The notes under the pieces are model-generated. The model made no database searches. It had not been told where the DNA came from and saw nothing but the letters and a program-made list of their open reading frames with translations. Source: Lycium barbarum (taxonomy: Eukaryota; Streptophyta; Magnoliopsida; Solanales; Solanaceae). Taken from it: 64,000 bases of DNA. Of this stretch, positions 46,791 to 59,947 are shown one piece after another; the stretch's first letter is position 1; each line of letters begins with the position of its first letter. The stretch lies in assembly GCF_019175385.1 (NCBI RefSeq), contig NC_083344.1, positions 8,185,725-8,249,724 on the forward strand. The letters are read 5' to 3'. Made by a program: the position numbers and the translations under genes.

Positions 46791-46821
46791 ACATATATCA
46801 ATCACAAGAAGAAACTATGCA

Positions 46822-47005
46822 TAACGAAAATAATAATTCAAGATCCGACATCACAACGAAATAATAATTCAAGATCCAACATCATACCAAAATAATAATC
46901 CAAGATCCGACATCATATATACCAAAATAATAATTCAAGATCCGACGTCATACCAAAATAATAATACAAGATCCAACATCGATCATACCAAAATAATAAT
47001 CCAAG
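46822..47005. repeat. ~33 bp tandem repeat inside CACTA
   Basis: Six or so units of ACCAAAATAATAATTCAAGA plus TCCGACATCAT, with small indels. Confidence 0.85.
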
Positions 47006-47279
47006 AGGTTAAGTAATATACATAAAAGCAAAATATCAAGATAATGTTTGACCATTCAAGAGGTGGAACACATAAGTTTTCAATTTTCCAAAAAATTAAC
47101 CCAATCCTCCTTGGTCGATCATGTATCGATCTTCACTTCTTTCATCCCCTTGTTCAATTTCACCACCTACAAAAAAATGATAAGGAAAAATGATTTAGAA
47201 AAGCTTTCATAAAAGAATTTAATCTCTACAATGCATACATACTAATGATGACAAGACTAGAAATAAGGAAACGACTAAA

Positions 47280-49080
47280 TCCTAAAAACTCTCTTCTCCC
47301 TCTTCTCTTTGGAGAAACATGGCGACTTGAGTTTCATGGAAAACTTGGCCTCTCCACAACCTCTCATGGTTGTGGGAGAAACAATTCGTAACAATAATCG
47401 TCAAGCATCATATGCTGCAAGCCTAAAACCCAAACGAAACTTGCAATCTTTACCAAAAACCAAGCTGAAACCTATCAAATATATTCATGGACAGCCTACT
47501 GTTCAATTAACTTTGAAGGAGGTAGAACAGTTCACGATTAAGGAAGGCTTACATCAAGCTATCATCCTAAAATTCTCATATGGTCATCCCGATATGCCTG
47601 AACTTCGCAACATTATTCCTAAGAAACTAGGCGCGCATGGAAACTGTATTATAGGTTGGCTTGCTTATAGGCATATCCTGGTAAGGTTCACTTTATATTT
47701 AGATTACTTTATGGCTGTTTTGGTTGATTAGCTCCATACATAGTAATGGAGAGGATTATATGTATCGAGTTTTCCCTTAGACTCTAGGATTTAAGCCTAA
47801 TGAGGACTCCTCTAGGAATTTCATATGGATCTCATTGCCTAATGAGGAATCCTCTAGGACTTTGACAAATGCTAAGGATGATGCAAAGAAAGGTACAGGA
47901 AAGCAGTGTCCTACAGATCTAGAAGCCTAGTGCTATGCAAACCGATAATAAGTTTTGCAGCACTAGAAGAGAGGGAAGTTCATCCTGAAGCTGTTGTGGA
48001 GCTTGTTGATGTTGACAAAGGTGATTTTGGTAAACAATGAGTTACAACTGAAGTTCCAGTTAGGTAGAACAACACTGATGCACCTCAACTATTAGTGGAA
48101 AATCCTGAAGGCCATTGAATATTAATGCTCCTATTTACATTGCTAGTAAGAAGAGGCATTCAACTGGTAATACTAAGCAATGAGTGGCAAATACTTTTTA
48201 TAAACCAGTTGAACAAATGGAAACCATTTCTGAAAATCCAGTTGAATATATGGTAACTACCAACCAATAATGTGAAACAGTCCCTTCAACTACTTATGCT
48301 GCTGATGTTGTCAGTGGTGGGGAGAGGAGATTGTGGAGTGAACAAATGGAAGAGAATGTTGAAGATGGAGAAATTCAAGGCATTAAAGAGGTAGGCCAAC
48401 AGCAGTCTAGTGAGTCAATCATGTCTTCACAACAAGTACACAACATGTTTAAAGTAGTTGATGCAGAGGAGATGAGCAAGGATAATGCAGTGGCTAACAC
48501 TATCCACAATCAAGAGATTCAGCATACTCAAGGTTTGAACAAAGTGTAGAACAATGCAGAGGTATTGGTTCCTGTTGGCAGTGTTAATGCAAACAGTCAA
48601 GAGGTGAATAATTTTCCTGATGCAACACTAGGGAAATCAGTCCACTCACAACAAGAGATTGCACAGATTAAAGAGGAAGGGGATGTTGAACTTGAAGCAA
48701 TAGTTGAGAGGAATTATGCATCTCCAAGTGGTGCAGATATGCAGATCAGGCCACCTGATAATTATCCTGGAAATTTAACCAGCAAAACGAAGCCAGATAG
48801 TGGTTTAAAACAAGCACAATCAAGTGCCAAGATGACTGCACCAGCATAGATTGCACAGCAGTAGGGAAATGGCGGTAGTGCAAGTGTTAAATCTGGTGCT
48901 ACTAAACAGCCTGTGCACCATGAAAATGCTTCTAATAAAAAGAAGCAAAAGCAGGTTGCTAGTTCACATGCAAACATTAGGAAATCGCAAGTAGCGATAT
49001 ATGGGAATAGTAAGAATGACCTGCATGAGGAATCTACACAGTACTCTCAACAACAAAAATCAGGAACACATCAACATTAA
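47280..49080 (+). pseudogene. LINE ORF1-like region (DUF4283), decayed
   Basis: A pyrimidine-rich leader (CTCTCTTCTCCCTCTTCTC) precedes an open frame at 47309-47731. Its second half reads FTIKEGLHQAIILKFSYGHP, then LGAHGNCIIGWLAYRHILVR, matching the DUF4283 domain of plant LINE ORF1 proteins. The rest is frame-shifted. From 48331 to about 49080 one frame with stops at 48547, 48847 and 48862 encodes a Q/S/N/K-rich linker, as in LINE ORF1 tails. The zinc knuckle was not found. A 5' LINE part without its 3' end is unusual and implies later deletion or rearrangement. Confidence 0.6.
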
Positions 49081-50800
49081 ATAGGCAACACAACATCAAG
49101 GAACAATAAGTGCCTAGAACTTGCTATGATTATTTGGTTTACTATCTAAAACTAGTTTATGATTTCCTAGAGAACTACTCTACATGGCATAAGAATCAAG
49201 TAACTAGTGAGAACTTGAGGTACTATAATATGATATTGGCCAAAGGTAACAACAAACATAAGGAAGATAGCCAATCAAGATCATATGACATAGAAGTAGC
49301 TGCTGGAGAATGTTTCATATAGTATCTTAGCATTTTATTTCATGTATTTTATATTCCTGTTTATACAAATTTGTGGATTTATTGATATATAATAAGTACT
49401 TGGGACTGCTACCAGCAAAATGCAGAAATTCAGAATGTTGGCAAGTATTTGTGCCTCAACTGGAAAAGGAAAAAAGGGCAGGAAAGAAACAGTTTTGCAG
49501 CAGTTGCTTTCAGGAGCATAAGAGGTTGTGCAAGCATACAAGTCACAGAAGCTGGTTTTTGGTTATTCTATGATCAAAATCTGGTTAAGTTTTAAAATTT
49601 CCAGAATTCTAATTAGATTTAATAATCCATTAGCAATTTTTAGCACCAATTTAAGTCATCATTTAAGACGTAAGTTGGTCGTTAGTTTAATTCTTTCATT
49701 TTTTATTAACCTTTTTGGCTACATTTGTAAGGACCTTTGAAGTTGTTCTGAGAAAAATTTATACAATTAGCCCTAGGCACCAAAATGCCTATTGGACTTT
49801 TTTTTTTCAGAAAAAAAAGGGAGAGATATTGCTACTATAAATCTTAAATAGGAACACGACAAAGACAACGACGACACGTCAATTTCACATAAGTAGCATA
49901 AATGAATAGAACCAAAGTACCATACCCTATGTTTGTAATGATGGTATGCCCAAGAAATTCCTATTCTTTTTGCATACCTGTTTGACTTTTAAATAAAATT
50001 GTCTATGTTGTGCAAGTCTTTTATGCAAGGAAATTTACACATAGCATAGGTGGTGGAATTCTGAAACTTGCTTGTACCACTGATTCTTCTGGAAATGATG
50101 TGGTCCAAGCTAAAGTTCATTAAAAATCACATATTGCACCTCTTGATCCTGCTTATATAGGAACTGATATGGGACAAGTGAGATTTACATGGAACATGGA
50201 AACACAGCTTACATGGATGTCTACCTGCAGTTGGAGCAGGCCACATAGTTGCAGCTCTATATGAAACTTATCAGAACTGAAAGAGATTATATTGGTGCCA
50301 CTGAATGCAATATGAGTGGTTCAGCTAGTTTTTTAGTTTGCAGGACATATAGGAGAAATGTAAATACTATTTATATGCAGGTTACTCATAAAAATTAGAA
50401 AGCATGCAACTGCAACTATTTTAAAACTGCAGAACTGCAGGTTGCATATATGGATAGGATACAGGCTAATCACTGCCAGTTTTGTCAACTACTTGGTGCA
50501 CTAAGGATGCAGACTTGGCACATTAATTAGCTAACTATTACATAAGGAAAACAGCACAAGCAACAGAGGACATTGCAGAAGAGATGGCTACAGAAAATGC
50601 AACTGAGCTATGCACCAAGGGACCAAACTTCGGACACCACTTAGTTGACAATATATACAGCAACACACAGATGTGCATGCAACTTATCAGCAACTTTTTT
50701 TTTTCAAGTTTTAGTTTAATTTTACCATGTTCATTGTATAGCAATTTGTAGAACCAATATATGTCAGCTATATCGCAACAGAGAAGAAGTGAGACTAACC
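49081..50800. other. CACTA internal, nothing recognised
   Basis: Short open frames only, with no domain, repeat or junction I can name. May be degraded LINE or CACTA spacer. Confidence 0.4.
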
Positions 50801-53436
50801 TTAATTGTTGCTATTTGCTTGTGGTGCAGACGTAGCTTCTCCCGGTGAAGGAGCACACAATGCTACTAGCATGTCTGGACTAATTAATCCTGCACGTTGG
50901 AGTTTTTCAATTACTTTTGCAGTAATGTCTGCAGTAACTTCTGCTCGCATAGTTCTCTTTTGCTCCTCCATTTGTTCCTCCATTTTTTGGATCCTTTCTT
51001 ACATTTCTTGCACTACATCATTTGTGGCATTTGAAGTTGGTTCAAAAGTTCCAGCTTTTCCTTTCAAAGAAGTCTTTGTAACCCCCCGTCCATATAGTCT
51101 TAGATGTCCCGGATGTTCTGGACCCATAACGGCTGAGTATGCATCAACAGGCTGACTACCATCTGCGCTTAGTTGTGTTTTAATTTCCTCCATTTCAGCC
51201 TAACAATGAAAATCCAACAACCGCATTCAAGTAAACAAAAACTAACAATAAATAATTGATTTCAATAAAAACTTGCAATACATAATATACATACAATTTT
51301 ACTAGTTGTGTCTTCATTTGACTCCTTGTACAAGCGCCCGAGTTTCCTTGCTCTTGTTTCCACAAAGATCTCCTTAAGTGATACATTTCCCTTGGTTTTT
51401 TCCTAGTCACATCAAAATGGATATAAAAACTCGCTTAAAATGACAGGTTAAGACTTAATAAAAAAATAAGAGAACACACCAATTTATTGCGGACTAAAGC
51501 GGAACTTTTTTTGCCGACTGTGTGCGAATTCAACAAATTCTTCCGATTCTCAGTATTTGTTTTAGACATTTTCTGAAAATAAATAAATCAATTAAATGTA
51601 TTAACTATAAAAATTACCAGTAAAAACTATTACAGCCACAACCAAGCTCAAAATAGATAGTTATTCGCATACAACATCAGCATAGAAAGCTAGTAAGTCA
51701 ATTTTATGCTAAAACAACTAAACATTAAGAGCAGTTTCCCTTTTTTTTTTCCTCAAAAGGCCACTGGGATGGCTCATTCCAATTTGAATTTTTTTTCAAG
51801 CAATCAAATACTGTGTTGTAATCTGAAAACTGCAGCATCTATATCATGATATGTAGCTTGTTAGGATAAATCCATTCCAGCTGGTTATATAACATTGAAA
51901 TCTTAATACCACTACTAGATCAATCCTACAAATTATCAGATAATCCACTCAAAACCAATGTGTTAGCTAAATGTAAAAACTCAAAAGATCTGTACAAGAT
52001 TGAATTGTTGAAATGCAGTCTCTCAATCAGATGCACCTTTCCTGATGAATGTTCTCCTGATACTTGGAGTATGATGCTTATCCAGATTGAGAAGTCTTTT
52101 TGCAATAGTTTCCTTGATATTTCATACAAATACTATTGCTTTTTCTATACTATTTATATTATCTGGCAGTCCTTTAAAAATCCAAGATTTCTCTCTTTCT
52201 ACATAGACTGTCTTCCTATGTGATTTTTGTTCCATCCTCAAGCAAAAAATACATTCACAGAACAAGTGGTCTCTTGTTTCCACCTACTATATCTATGACA
52301 TATAAAGATTGCAACAGAGACAAGAAGATAAGAAGAGAAATTACAAGAAAAAAGAAAGCAGTAGCAGTAGCGATACTGCAGCAGAGAAGAGAAAGGTAAA
52401 AAAAAACCTACAACGACAGCCATATCGCAGCAAAGAAAGAGAAGACAGAGAGACAGAAGAACACTTGCACCAGAGAAGACAAATGTATTCTGGAAATATA
52501 TTTTACCTGGAATTTCTCAGACTTCCAATATTCGAGGAGCTCTTTAAATTGACATTCCAGAATATGACCTGGCCTTTTTGCCATTATGATTTCATTAGTG
52601 ACTTTTGGTTTGTAACAAAGTTTCTTCAAGTCACTTTTATGCCTTCTCCAAGCAGCATGAATTGCTTTCAAAGTCCACTTTTTGCCAGCTTCAGGAATAT
52701 CATATTTCTCCTACAATTTTGTGTCATTTTGTTAGCAAAAATAATATTTTTAACAGATACTTAACTATTGAAAACTTCAAACCTCGGTATATGTCCATAA
52801 ATCATCTTTTGTGTCCATTTTCCTCCAATCAAGTATATCAAATGGGCAAAGGGTCTCAGTCCTCGCTAATGTACCGAGGAAGCTACCAAACTCTATTACA
52901 ACATCTTCAGTAGGACCAATAGGTTGATTGAGCCTATTCAGTAGGATCAATTTACGCTCATGTCGGTTATGCACACTATGCATTTCCATTCTGCCACTTT
53001 TTCTTTTCTGAGTCGAAAGGCCTAAAGTTAAAAGAAAATACAAGAAATTAGAAGTCATGGATGAATTTAATAAGTTTGTAAGCTATGTGTTACCTTCTTC
53101 AGATTGTTCATTTGTGGGAGGAATTATAGAATCCATTTGCATTTCCTCCTCGACGGGCTGTTGCTCCTCGACCGGTTATTGCTCCTCGACAGGCTGTTGC
53201 TCCTCTACATGTTGCTCTTCTACAAGTTGCTCATTTTGGTTAGATTGTGGTGCTACTGGCTGCTGTTCTCCAATTAATTCTAGCAGATGCTCTCTCTCTG
53301 ACCTTATAGCTTGAACAGTTTCGTTTGTGGTTAATAACTGCCGTTTTTTATTTGCCAAGGATGACAATGAAACAGGTTTAGCATATGTTCTGCTTTGAGA
53401 TCTTTTGTTTCTTTTTGAAGGCCCTTGTTGACTCAT
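50801..53436 (-). pseudogene. CACTA second gene, Transposase_24 (Ptta/En/Spm) family
   Basis: Six exons fit GT-AG junctions: 53094-53436, 52783-53021, 52507-52710, 51480-51572, 51295-51402 and 50801-51199. They total 1,386 bp, an exact multiple of three (461 codons plus stop). The N-terminus starts MSQQGPSKRNKRSQSRTYAK and has EEQQPV repeats. Exons 2-3 hold the family core: IEFGSFLGTLARTETLCPFD, LDWRKMDTKDDLWTYTEKYD, then IPEAGKKWTLKAIHAAWRRH. Later exons give LKEIFVETRARKLG and a C-terminal coiled-coil-like MEEQMEEQKRTM. Two in-frame TAA codons (53176-53178, 50999-51001) break it. In En/Spm-type elements the second protein binds the subterminal repeats; that role is inferred here. The fourth intron-like gap (51573-52506) is long and may hold an insertion. 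Confidence 0.82.
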
Positions 53437-53639
53437 GACTATCCATATCTGTGTAAATATAAGACTGAAAAAGTGAGAAATTCTGGAGGACAAAAATAAT
53501 AAGCATGATACATATTATTAAAAATCTGATGTAATACATGATGAAGATTATGCAGGATATCCTGGTACCAACAAGACAGATATGGTTTAACCTCAAATGG
53601 CAAGTATTCCTTGACTAACAGCTTTCTTGCATTACTAGG

Positions 53640-54256
53640 TGACAGACAAAAAATAGGAGAAACTTAGATGATATGGAGCAAAGTCTTGTTGCCAAAGCAT
53701 AGAATACTAATGTGGCTAGCTATGAAGCAAATACTGCTTACAAGGACCAGACTGATGAAAATGGGGATTGCATGTGAGGATGGTCTATGTGTACTATGTG
53801 GAACATACAAGCTTGAAACAACACACTTGTTTGTGGATTGTGCCTAGGCAATAGAGGTTTGGCAAGCTTTATCCAGACTTGGCTGGGATAACAATGCAAC
53901 CGCAGCAGGTTTACTCAATTCTACAGAAGGTCAACACAAAACACTGGAGCAAGTTTAAAAGAGAAGTACTGGCAGTAAGCCATGGAGTTGTGCTATATCA
54001 CACTTGGCAAGCTAGAAATGCCAAGATATTCAAGGGACAAGATATAAATATAGAGTTATAACAAGAATAAGTAAGTATAGAAGTCAGAAAATAGCAAGGC
54101 AATGTACTGGTTTTGTTGGACAGAACTTGTAACTAGAAATTGAGGCTATGTTCTGCTTAACACCATCTGGGAGTTGAGGGAACTAGTTCTTCTTAGGGGT
54201 AAATATGAAATCTGTTGGTATGATAATATTTACAATGTATTGCCAAAAAAAAAAAA
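53640..54256 (+). pseudogene. 5'-truncated LINE, zf-RVT end and poly-A tail
   Basis: Reads LLPKHRILMWLAMKQILLTR, then LMKMGIACEDGLCVLCG and ETTHLFVDCA*AIEVWQALSR. This is the zf-RVT domain near the end of plant LINE ORF2, with a stop within it. It ends in a 13-base A run (about 54244-54256). Position between the two CACTA genes indicates a separate insertion. Target duplication not identified. Confidence 0.78.
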
Positions 54257-54923
54257 AGTTTATGCAGCAGCAAAAGCTTAATGAGTTTTTTGGATGATTC
54301 AATGAATGAGGAATATGCTCAATACATAAATCGAGAGAAACTTGGCATGAAGTTTGAGTCAACAGAAGATAAAAACATGAAAAAGTTCAAAGGTCAAATT
54401 AAAGATAGACCAAATATTTTGAAGTCCAACATAATTATAACAAAGGAAAAGGAAAAAATCTCTGCGCATCTATTTACGCAGAAGAAAAGAGATATCGTTT
54501 ATCAATAACATGATAACAAAGTTTTGCTTCTTGTTCTTAGTTTTGAAGGAAAATAACTAAGAGATAGAGTGAAAGACTAGAACCTGAATTTTTGTTGGTC
54601 TCCTGTGAAGTTAAAGATTCCTCAGAGATATTGCAGAAATATGGATACTGGATATGAATATAAGAAAAAAAGACTTAATAAGTTTCTCATCAATAAAAAT
54701 AATTTTCTCAAAATGAATATACGAAAGAAAGTTTACATAATGTATCATACAGTTTGTGCACTAATTTAGAGACAAACATGAAGGTAAGCACATTAACAGA
54801 AAGAGAATAAGAGATAGTAAACAGAGTCCAATTTTCAATTCACATCATTATGAAAGGGAATTTATTATTCACTACAAAAATTGATGAAGGGCATATATTT
54901 GTACAAGTTCAAACGATCCTTTG
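54257..54923. other. CACTA spacer between LINE and transposase
   Basis: Contains a short open frame at 54281-54508 (plus strand, lysine-rich) without a recognised domain; otherwise nothing seen. Confidence 0.4.
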
Positions 54924-57900
54924 TCAATCATCAAGCTCCATCCAATCCCAATTGGTATCATCTAAGTCAGACTCCTCTTCCGATGTTTCCATAGATACAT
55001 CTTGTGAATGTTGTGCAAGGAAAGACACATCAATGATATCAACAGGGAGATCTTCTCTCGACCATCTGACATCAACATCGAGTAATCTTTCTGATGAGCC
55101 AATGTCATCATTAGGCTCCCTCCAAAATGTTTCTTCAGTATTAGGACAATTCTCTTCCTCCAATTCATACAAATCAACCGGGACTTTATTTCTTGCATAA
55201 TAAATCCCTTTCTCAATTGGATCCTCCACATAAAAAACTTGATGCACTTGAGATGCTAGTACAAAAGGGTCATCCGTACTGCATTTTTTATTGAAGTATA
55301 CCCGAGTCAACCCATAGACATCGACTTCATTATGAAACCAATCACATATAAATAGTACAACACTAAAACAACCCCAATAATCAATTTCAATGATATCTTG
55401 AATAACTCTATAAGAGGTAACCATTCCATCAACGGGATTTTGGTCTCTGGTACTAGCAAAACTATCAGTTGTTGCTGACAAACGCACTCCACTATTTTGA
55501 GTCTTGCATGAGGCATCCCGTTTCATCGTATGAAATCAGTATCCATTGATGAAATATCCAGTATATATTTTGGCCACTACATTAGGCCCATAAGATAGCC
55601 ATATTATATGATTGGGCACTTTAACTTTTTTAACTTTCTCTTTTAACCAATCACCAAATTCTCGACTATGAATTCGTGCTTTTGCCCATGCATTTCCTCT
55701 ACCACGTTTATCAATTATACTCTTATGTTCCCTGCAAGCATGTATGCTATATTAATCATTAGGTATATAAAAATGAAATTTAAAACACATTATCATAATA
55801 AATAAAGTTCAAAATTCAAATGACTATTTTTTCTTACTTGATAAACGTCTCTACTTGTTCATCTCCAGTATTGAACAAAGCATACCGATGTGCTTCAACC
55901 CACTGATGACTATCCATGTCAAATGTCTTGCCTTTCCTTTTCTTCTTACTTCCAATTAGATGGCCTGTCTTAGGAAATATATGTGAAAAATCATTTCCCT
56001 TTGTTTGAACATCTTCATCCTCGGTCTGATACCTACTAAATCTTGTCTTCACCCCATCATGTAGGTATCTTGAACAAAAAGGTCAAACACTTTTCAGCCA
56101 GAAAACTCTCCGCTATTGATCCTTCTGGATTGGATCGATTCCGAACGAACCCCTTGTACTTACACATGTTTCTCTCATTGGGATACATACATCCAACGCA
56201 AATGAACCGGACCCCCAAGCTTAATTTTATCTACTAAATGGATAGGAAAATGTGTCATTATATCAAAAAAGGTTGGAGGAAAAATCTTTTCAAGGTCACA
56301 TACTATATCTATGATTTCAGCCTTCATTTTATCAAGATCTCTTCTTCTTATAACCTTACTACATATGGTTCTAAAATAATTCCCCAACCTAATCAAGGCC
56401 AAAGACACATGCTTGGGTAACACTTTTCTAACCGCAACCTGAAGCAAGTACTGCATTATGAAATGAGCATCATGGCTCTTATATCCTGATACTTTCATCT
56501 CCTCCATTTGCACACGACGTGATATATTAGAGGCACACCCTTTTGTTAATTTGACATTTTTTAAAACAGTGCAAAACAACCTTTTCTCCTCTGGTTTCAT
56601 AGAGAAACAAGCTTTAGCCAGATGAATTTTACCATTCTTATCATCTTTAAATGGTTGAAGCTCCTTGCGTATCCCTATCTCGTGCAAGTCATAGCGAGAA
56701 TTTACATGATCTTTGGACTTTCTAGGTACATCTAACAACGTCCCAAGCAAACTATCACATATATTCTTCTCTATGTGCATCACGTCAAGATTGTGCCTCA
56801 ATTTGTTATGTGCCCAATATGGCAATTTGAAAAATATGGATCTTTTCTTCCATGGACCATCACTCTTCCGAGCCCTTTTCTTTCGGCCCTTCCCAAAGAC
56901 ATTATTGAATTCACGTAGCTCTTCAAGCACTTCTATGCCTGATAAGGGAGTAGGTGCAGCTTTATGCTCCTCTTTACCATCAAATGATTTCTTATCTCTT
57001 CGAAATGGATGATCAGGAGGTAAAAATGCTCGATGACCCAAGTAACACATCTTACGACTATGTTTGAGATATTGAGAGCAAGTATCGTAATTACAGGTGG
57101 GGCATGCCCATTTCCCCTTGGTGCTCCATCCGGAAAGCATTGCTAGTGCTGGAAAATCACTAACTGTCCACAATAAAGCTGCACGCATTAGAAATGTTTG
57201 GTTAGTTTCAGCATCATATGTTTCCACTCCCATTTCCCATAGTTCCTTCAACTCTACAATTAGTGGTTGTAGGAACACATCTATATCGTTTCCAGGATAC
57301 GATGGACCTGGAATGATCATTGACAACATTATATACTCCGGCTTCATGCAAATCCATGGTGGCAAATTATAGTTCATTAACATAACTGGCCATGTACTAT
57401 GGGAAATGCTCATGGTTCAGAATGGATTGAAACCATCACTTGAAAGACCCAATCGAACATTATGAAGATCTTTAGAGAAATCCGGGTGCAATGAATCAAA
57501 ATCCTTCTAAGCTTCCCCATCAGCAGGATGTCTTAAATTCCCATCTTTGGGTCGTTCAGTAGCATGCCATCTCATGGCTACAGATGTTTCAGAACACATA
57601 AATATCCTCTGAAGCCTAGGCTTTAAAGGGAAGTACCTTAAAACCTTTGCTGGGATTTTAGTGTTCTTATTAGTCAAATCATCACGAACATTCTTCCATC
57701 TAGAAGAACCACACACAGAGCAATTATCTATCTTCGCATTGTCATTCCAAAATAGCATATAGTCGTTAGGGCATGCATGAATTTTCTCATAACCAAGACC
57801 TAAATCTTTTATCACTTTTTTTGCCTTGTTGAAAGACTCGGGTAGCTGAGCAAATGAAAATGCCTCTTTCATCAAGTCTAACAAGTCTGAAAAGGCTACA

Positions 57901-58409
57901 TTACTCAACCCGTGAATGCATTTAAACAAGTACAACCGAATGGTGAAACTCAACTTAGAAACATTCTTACACCCCGGGTACAACTCTTGTTTCCCTTCCT
58001 CAACTAATTTGAAAAATCTCTTTGCATCTTCAGATGGTCCCTCTCTCACTCCTTCATGCAGCAGATCACCTTCTACATTCCTAAAAGTATCATAAAGTAG
58101 TCCATCGATATCGTCATGCATGTCGGAAGTTTCATCATCATTGGTTGGATGCGGCATATCTGTTGAAGAAAACCCTTCTCCATGGAAAACCCATTTGGTG
58201 TATCCATTAACAAATCCATAACCAAACAAGTGATTCTCCACCACCGTTCGAGTATGCCAATACCGATTAAAACACCTTTTACAAGGGCATAGTATTTCAT
58301 TTCCTTGAGAAGCTCGTCCACATGCCTTATCAAGAAAATACTTCACTCCACGATCATACTCATTGGTGGATCTTCAGAGATCCATCCAACTTTTATCTAT
58401 AGTATCCAT
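54924..58409 (-). pseudogene. CACTA transposase (tnp2 / TNPD-like), decayed
   Basis: Allowing for the lesions, the gene spans two exons (58409-55838 and 55731-54924) and about 1,124 codons. In order: a transposase-associated domain (ILCPCKRCFNRYWHTRTVVE, 58100-58300); the tnp2 DDE-type core (CSVCGSSRW, LHNVRLGLSSDGFNPF, YPGNDIDVFLQPLIVELKEL, CPTCNYDTCSQYLKH, HNLDVMHIEKNICDSLLGTL); a DUF4218-like part (RNRSNPEGSIAESFLAEKC); and DUF4216 (VIQDIIEIDYWGCFSVVLFI) ending DWMELDD. The 106 bp intron has GT-AG ends. Lesions: nonsense codons at 58374-58376, 57505-57507, 57414-57416 and 55536-55538; a 4 bp duplication near 56183-56190 after RWMY; one extra base in a 5-base run at 56076-56080. Normal function is DNA cleavage and joining at CACTA ends in the nucleus; this copy cannot do it. 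Confidence 0.9.
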
Positions 58410-58529
58410 TGAATATCCTACGTGACACGAGCATAACATCAAAATCAAAATTCAAAAAGCAAATTTCAGCAGAAATGCATGCAAAAAGAGAAAAGTATCA
58501 CTTTTCCCCACCAACCCAATGTTTTGCTT

Positions 58530-59350
58530 TGAAGAATGATCCAAGAAAAAGAATAATTCCATGGTTAGACTACATAGAGATCACATTTTTATCAAATCCA
58601 CAAACAAATGCAAATTATTATTTTTCCCACAAAGATTTAGTTCTCTGGTTTGAAGAATGATCCAAGAAAACCGGAAAAAAAAAACAATTCCACAGCTAGA
58701 CTACATAAAGATCACATATTTATCATATCCAGAAACTAAAATCCACAAACAAATGCTGAAGATATTTTCTTTCTACAAAAACCCAGACTTTCAAGAATGA
58801 TTCAACAAAATGGAAGAAAAACAACAATTCCATGGTTAGACTACATAAAGTTCCCATTTTTATCAAACCCACAAACAAAAACATGCAAATGCAGAAGAAC
58901 ATTTCTTTCCTTAAAAATCTAGTTCTCAACTTTGAAGGATGATCCCAAGAAAATGGAAGTAAAAACAACTCCACAACTAGACTACATAAAGATCACATTT
59001 TATCACACCCATAAACTAAAATCCACAAACAAATGCAGAAGACTTTTTGTTTCCACAAAAACCCAGTTCACAAAATTCAACAATGATCCAACAAAATGAA
59101 AGAAAAAGGTAAATTCTACAGCTACACTACTTAGATATCCCATTTTTTTTCACACCCAGAAATTAAAATTCACAAACAAATGCAGTAGATATTTTGTTTC
59201 CACAAAAAAAAAAAAAAACGCACAGTTCACATATTCAAGATACAGTACGAAAATCAACAATTCCATAGCTAGACTACGTAAAGTTAACATTCTTATCACA
59301 CCAAGAAACTAAAAATCCACAAACAAACTCATTGAATTTCTGATTTTTAA
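58530..59350. repeat. ~140 bp tandem repeat upstream of the CACTA transposase
   Basis: Six diverged units, each with CTAGACTACATAAAGATCAC, then AATCCACAAACAAATGCAGA, then a TTTCTTTCCACAAAAACCCA stretch. Anchors sit near 58567, 58697, 58835, 58978, 59123 and 59272, a period of 130-149 bp that grows along the array. It occupies the presumed promoter/5' leader of the transposase. Confidence 0.82.
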
Positions 59351-59689
59351 AAATACTACAACAATAATACATGTTAAGAGAGAGGGGAAACTTAAATTTC
59401 ATGGAGCAAACCTGTAGATGCAAAAAGCAAGAAGACTAATTAGCTAAAGAAAAAGATGAATTTTGCTAGAGAAACTTCAACTGAGAATAAATTAGTCACA
59501 TTGCTAGAGAAAACCCATATTGTTAAAACCTTCAACTGAGAAGAAATATTTGATGAAATGTTTCCAGTGATATGTTTATTCACATACGGTATATTTTTTT
59601 GTCATTATTTTTTATTAAAAAATGGGGGGTTTTGGCGGGTCCAATAGAATAAGTGGAGGGAAAAATATTGGGGGGAAATATTGGGGGAA

Positions 59690-59947
59690 ACTAAACTGTC
59701 CCAATAGCTAAATTTTCTTATATGACTGTTGCAATAGAATCATCTATTGCAACGGTTCCAGTACCCGTTACTAAATGTACGTCTATAGCATCGGTTATCT
59801 AACTAACGCGACGGTTTAATTTTATAAATGTGTTGTTAGGTCAAAGTGTCTTTGCAACGGTTAAAACCGATGCAACATATACTCTATTGCAACGGTTGGG
59901 TAACTGTTGCTAAAAAACCGTTGCTATAGGCCTATTTTCTAGTAGTG
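59690..59947. repeat. CACTA right subterminal and terminal repeat region
   Basis: Multiple TATTGCAACGGTT variants in both senses, ending at the inverted CACTACTAGAA terminus. Confidence 0.85.

Larger units (their letters stand above)
46256..59947. mobile_element. CACTA (En/Spm) DNA transposon, 13.7 kb
   Basis: Begins CACTACTAGAAATTTGG and ends, inverted, CACTACTAGAAAATAGG. It is flanked by the 3 bp duplication TAA (46253-46255, 59948-59950). Both termini carry subterminal arrays of TGCAACGGTT-type motifs. On the minus strand it has two decayed genes, a tnp2-type transposase (54924-58409) and a Transposase_24-type gene (50801-53436). It also holds LINE fragments on the plus strand. Both genes are broken, so it would need proteins in trans to move. 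Confidence 0.92.

Noticed and set aside
54850..55200. 116-codon plus-strand frame rich in Ser
   Set aside because: Antisense of the acidic C-terminus of the CACTA transposase.
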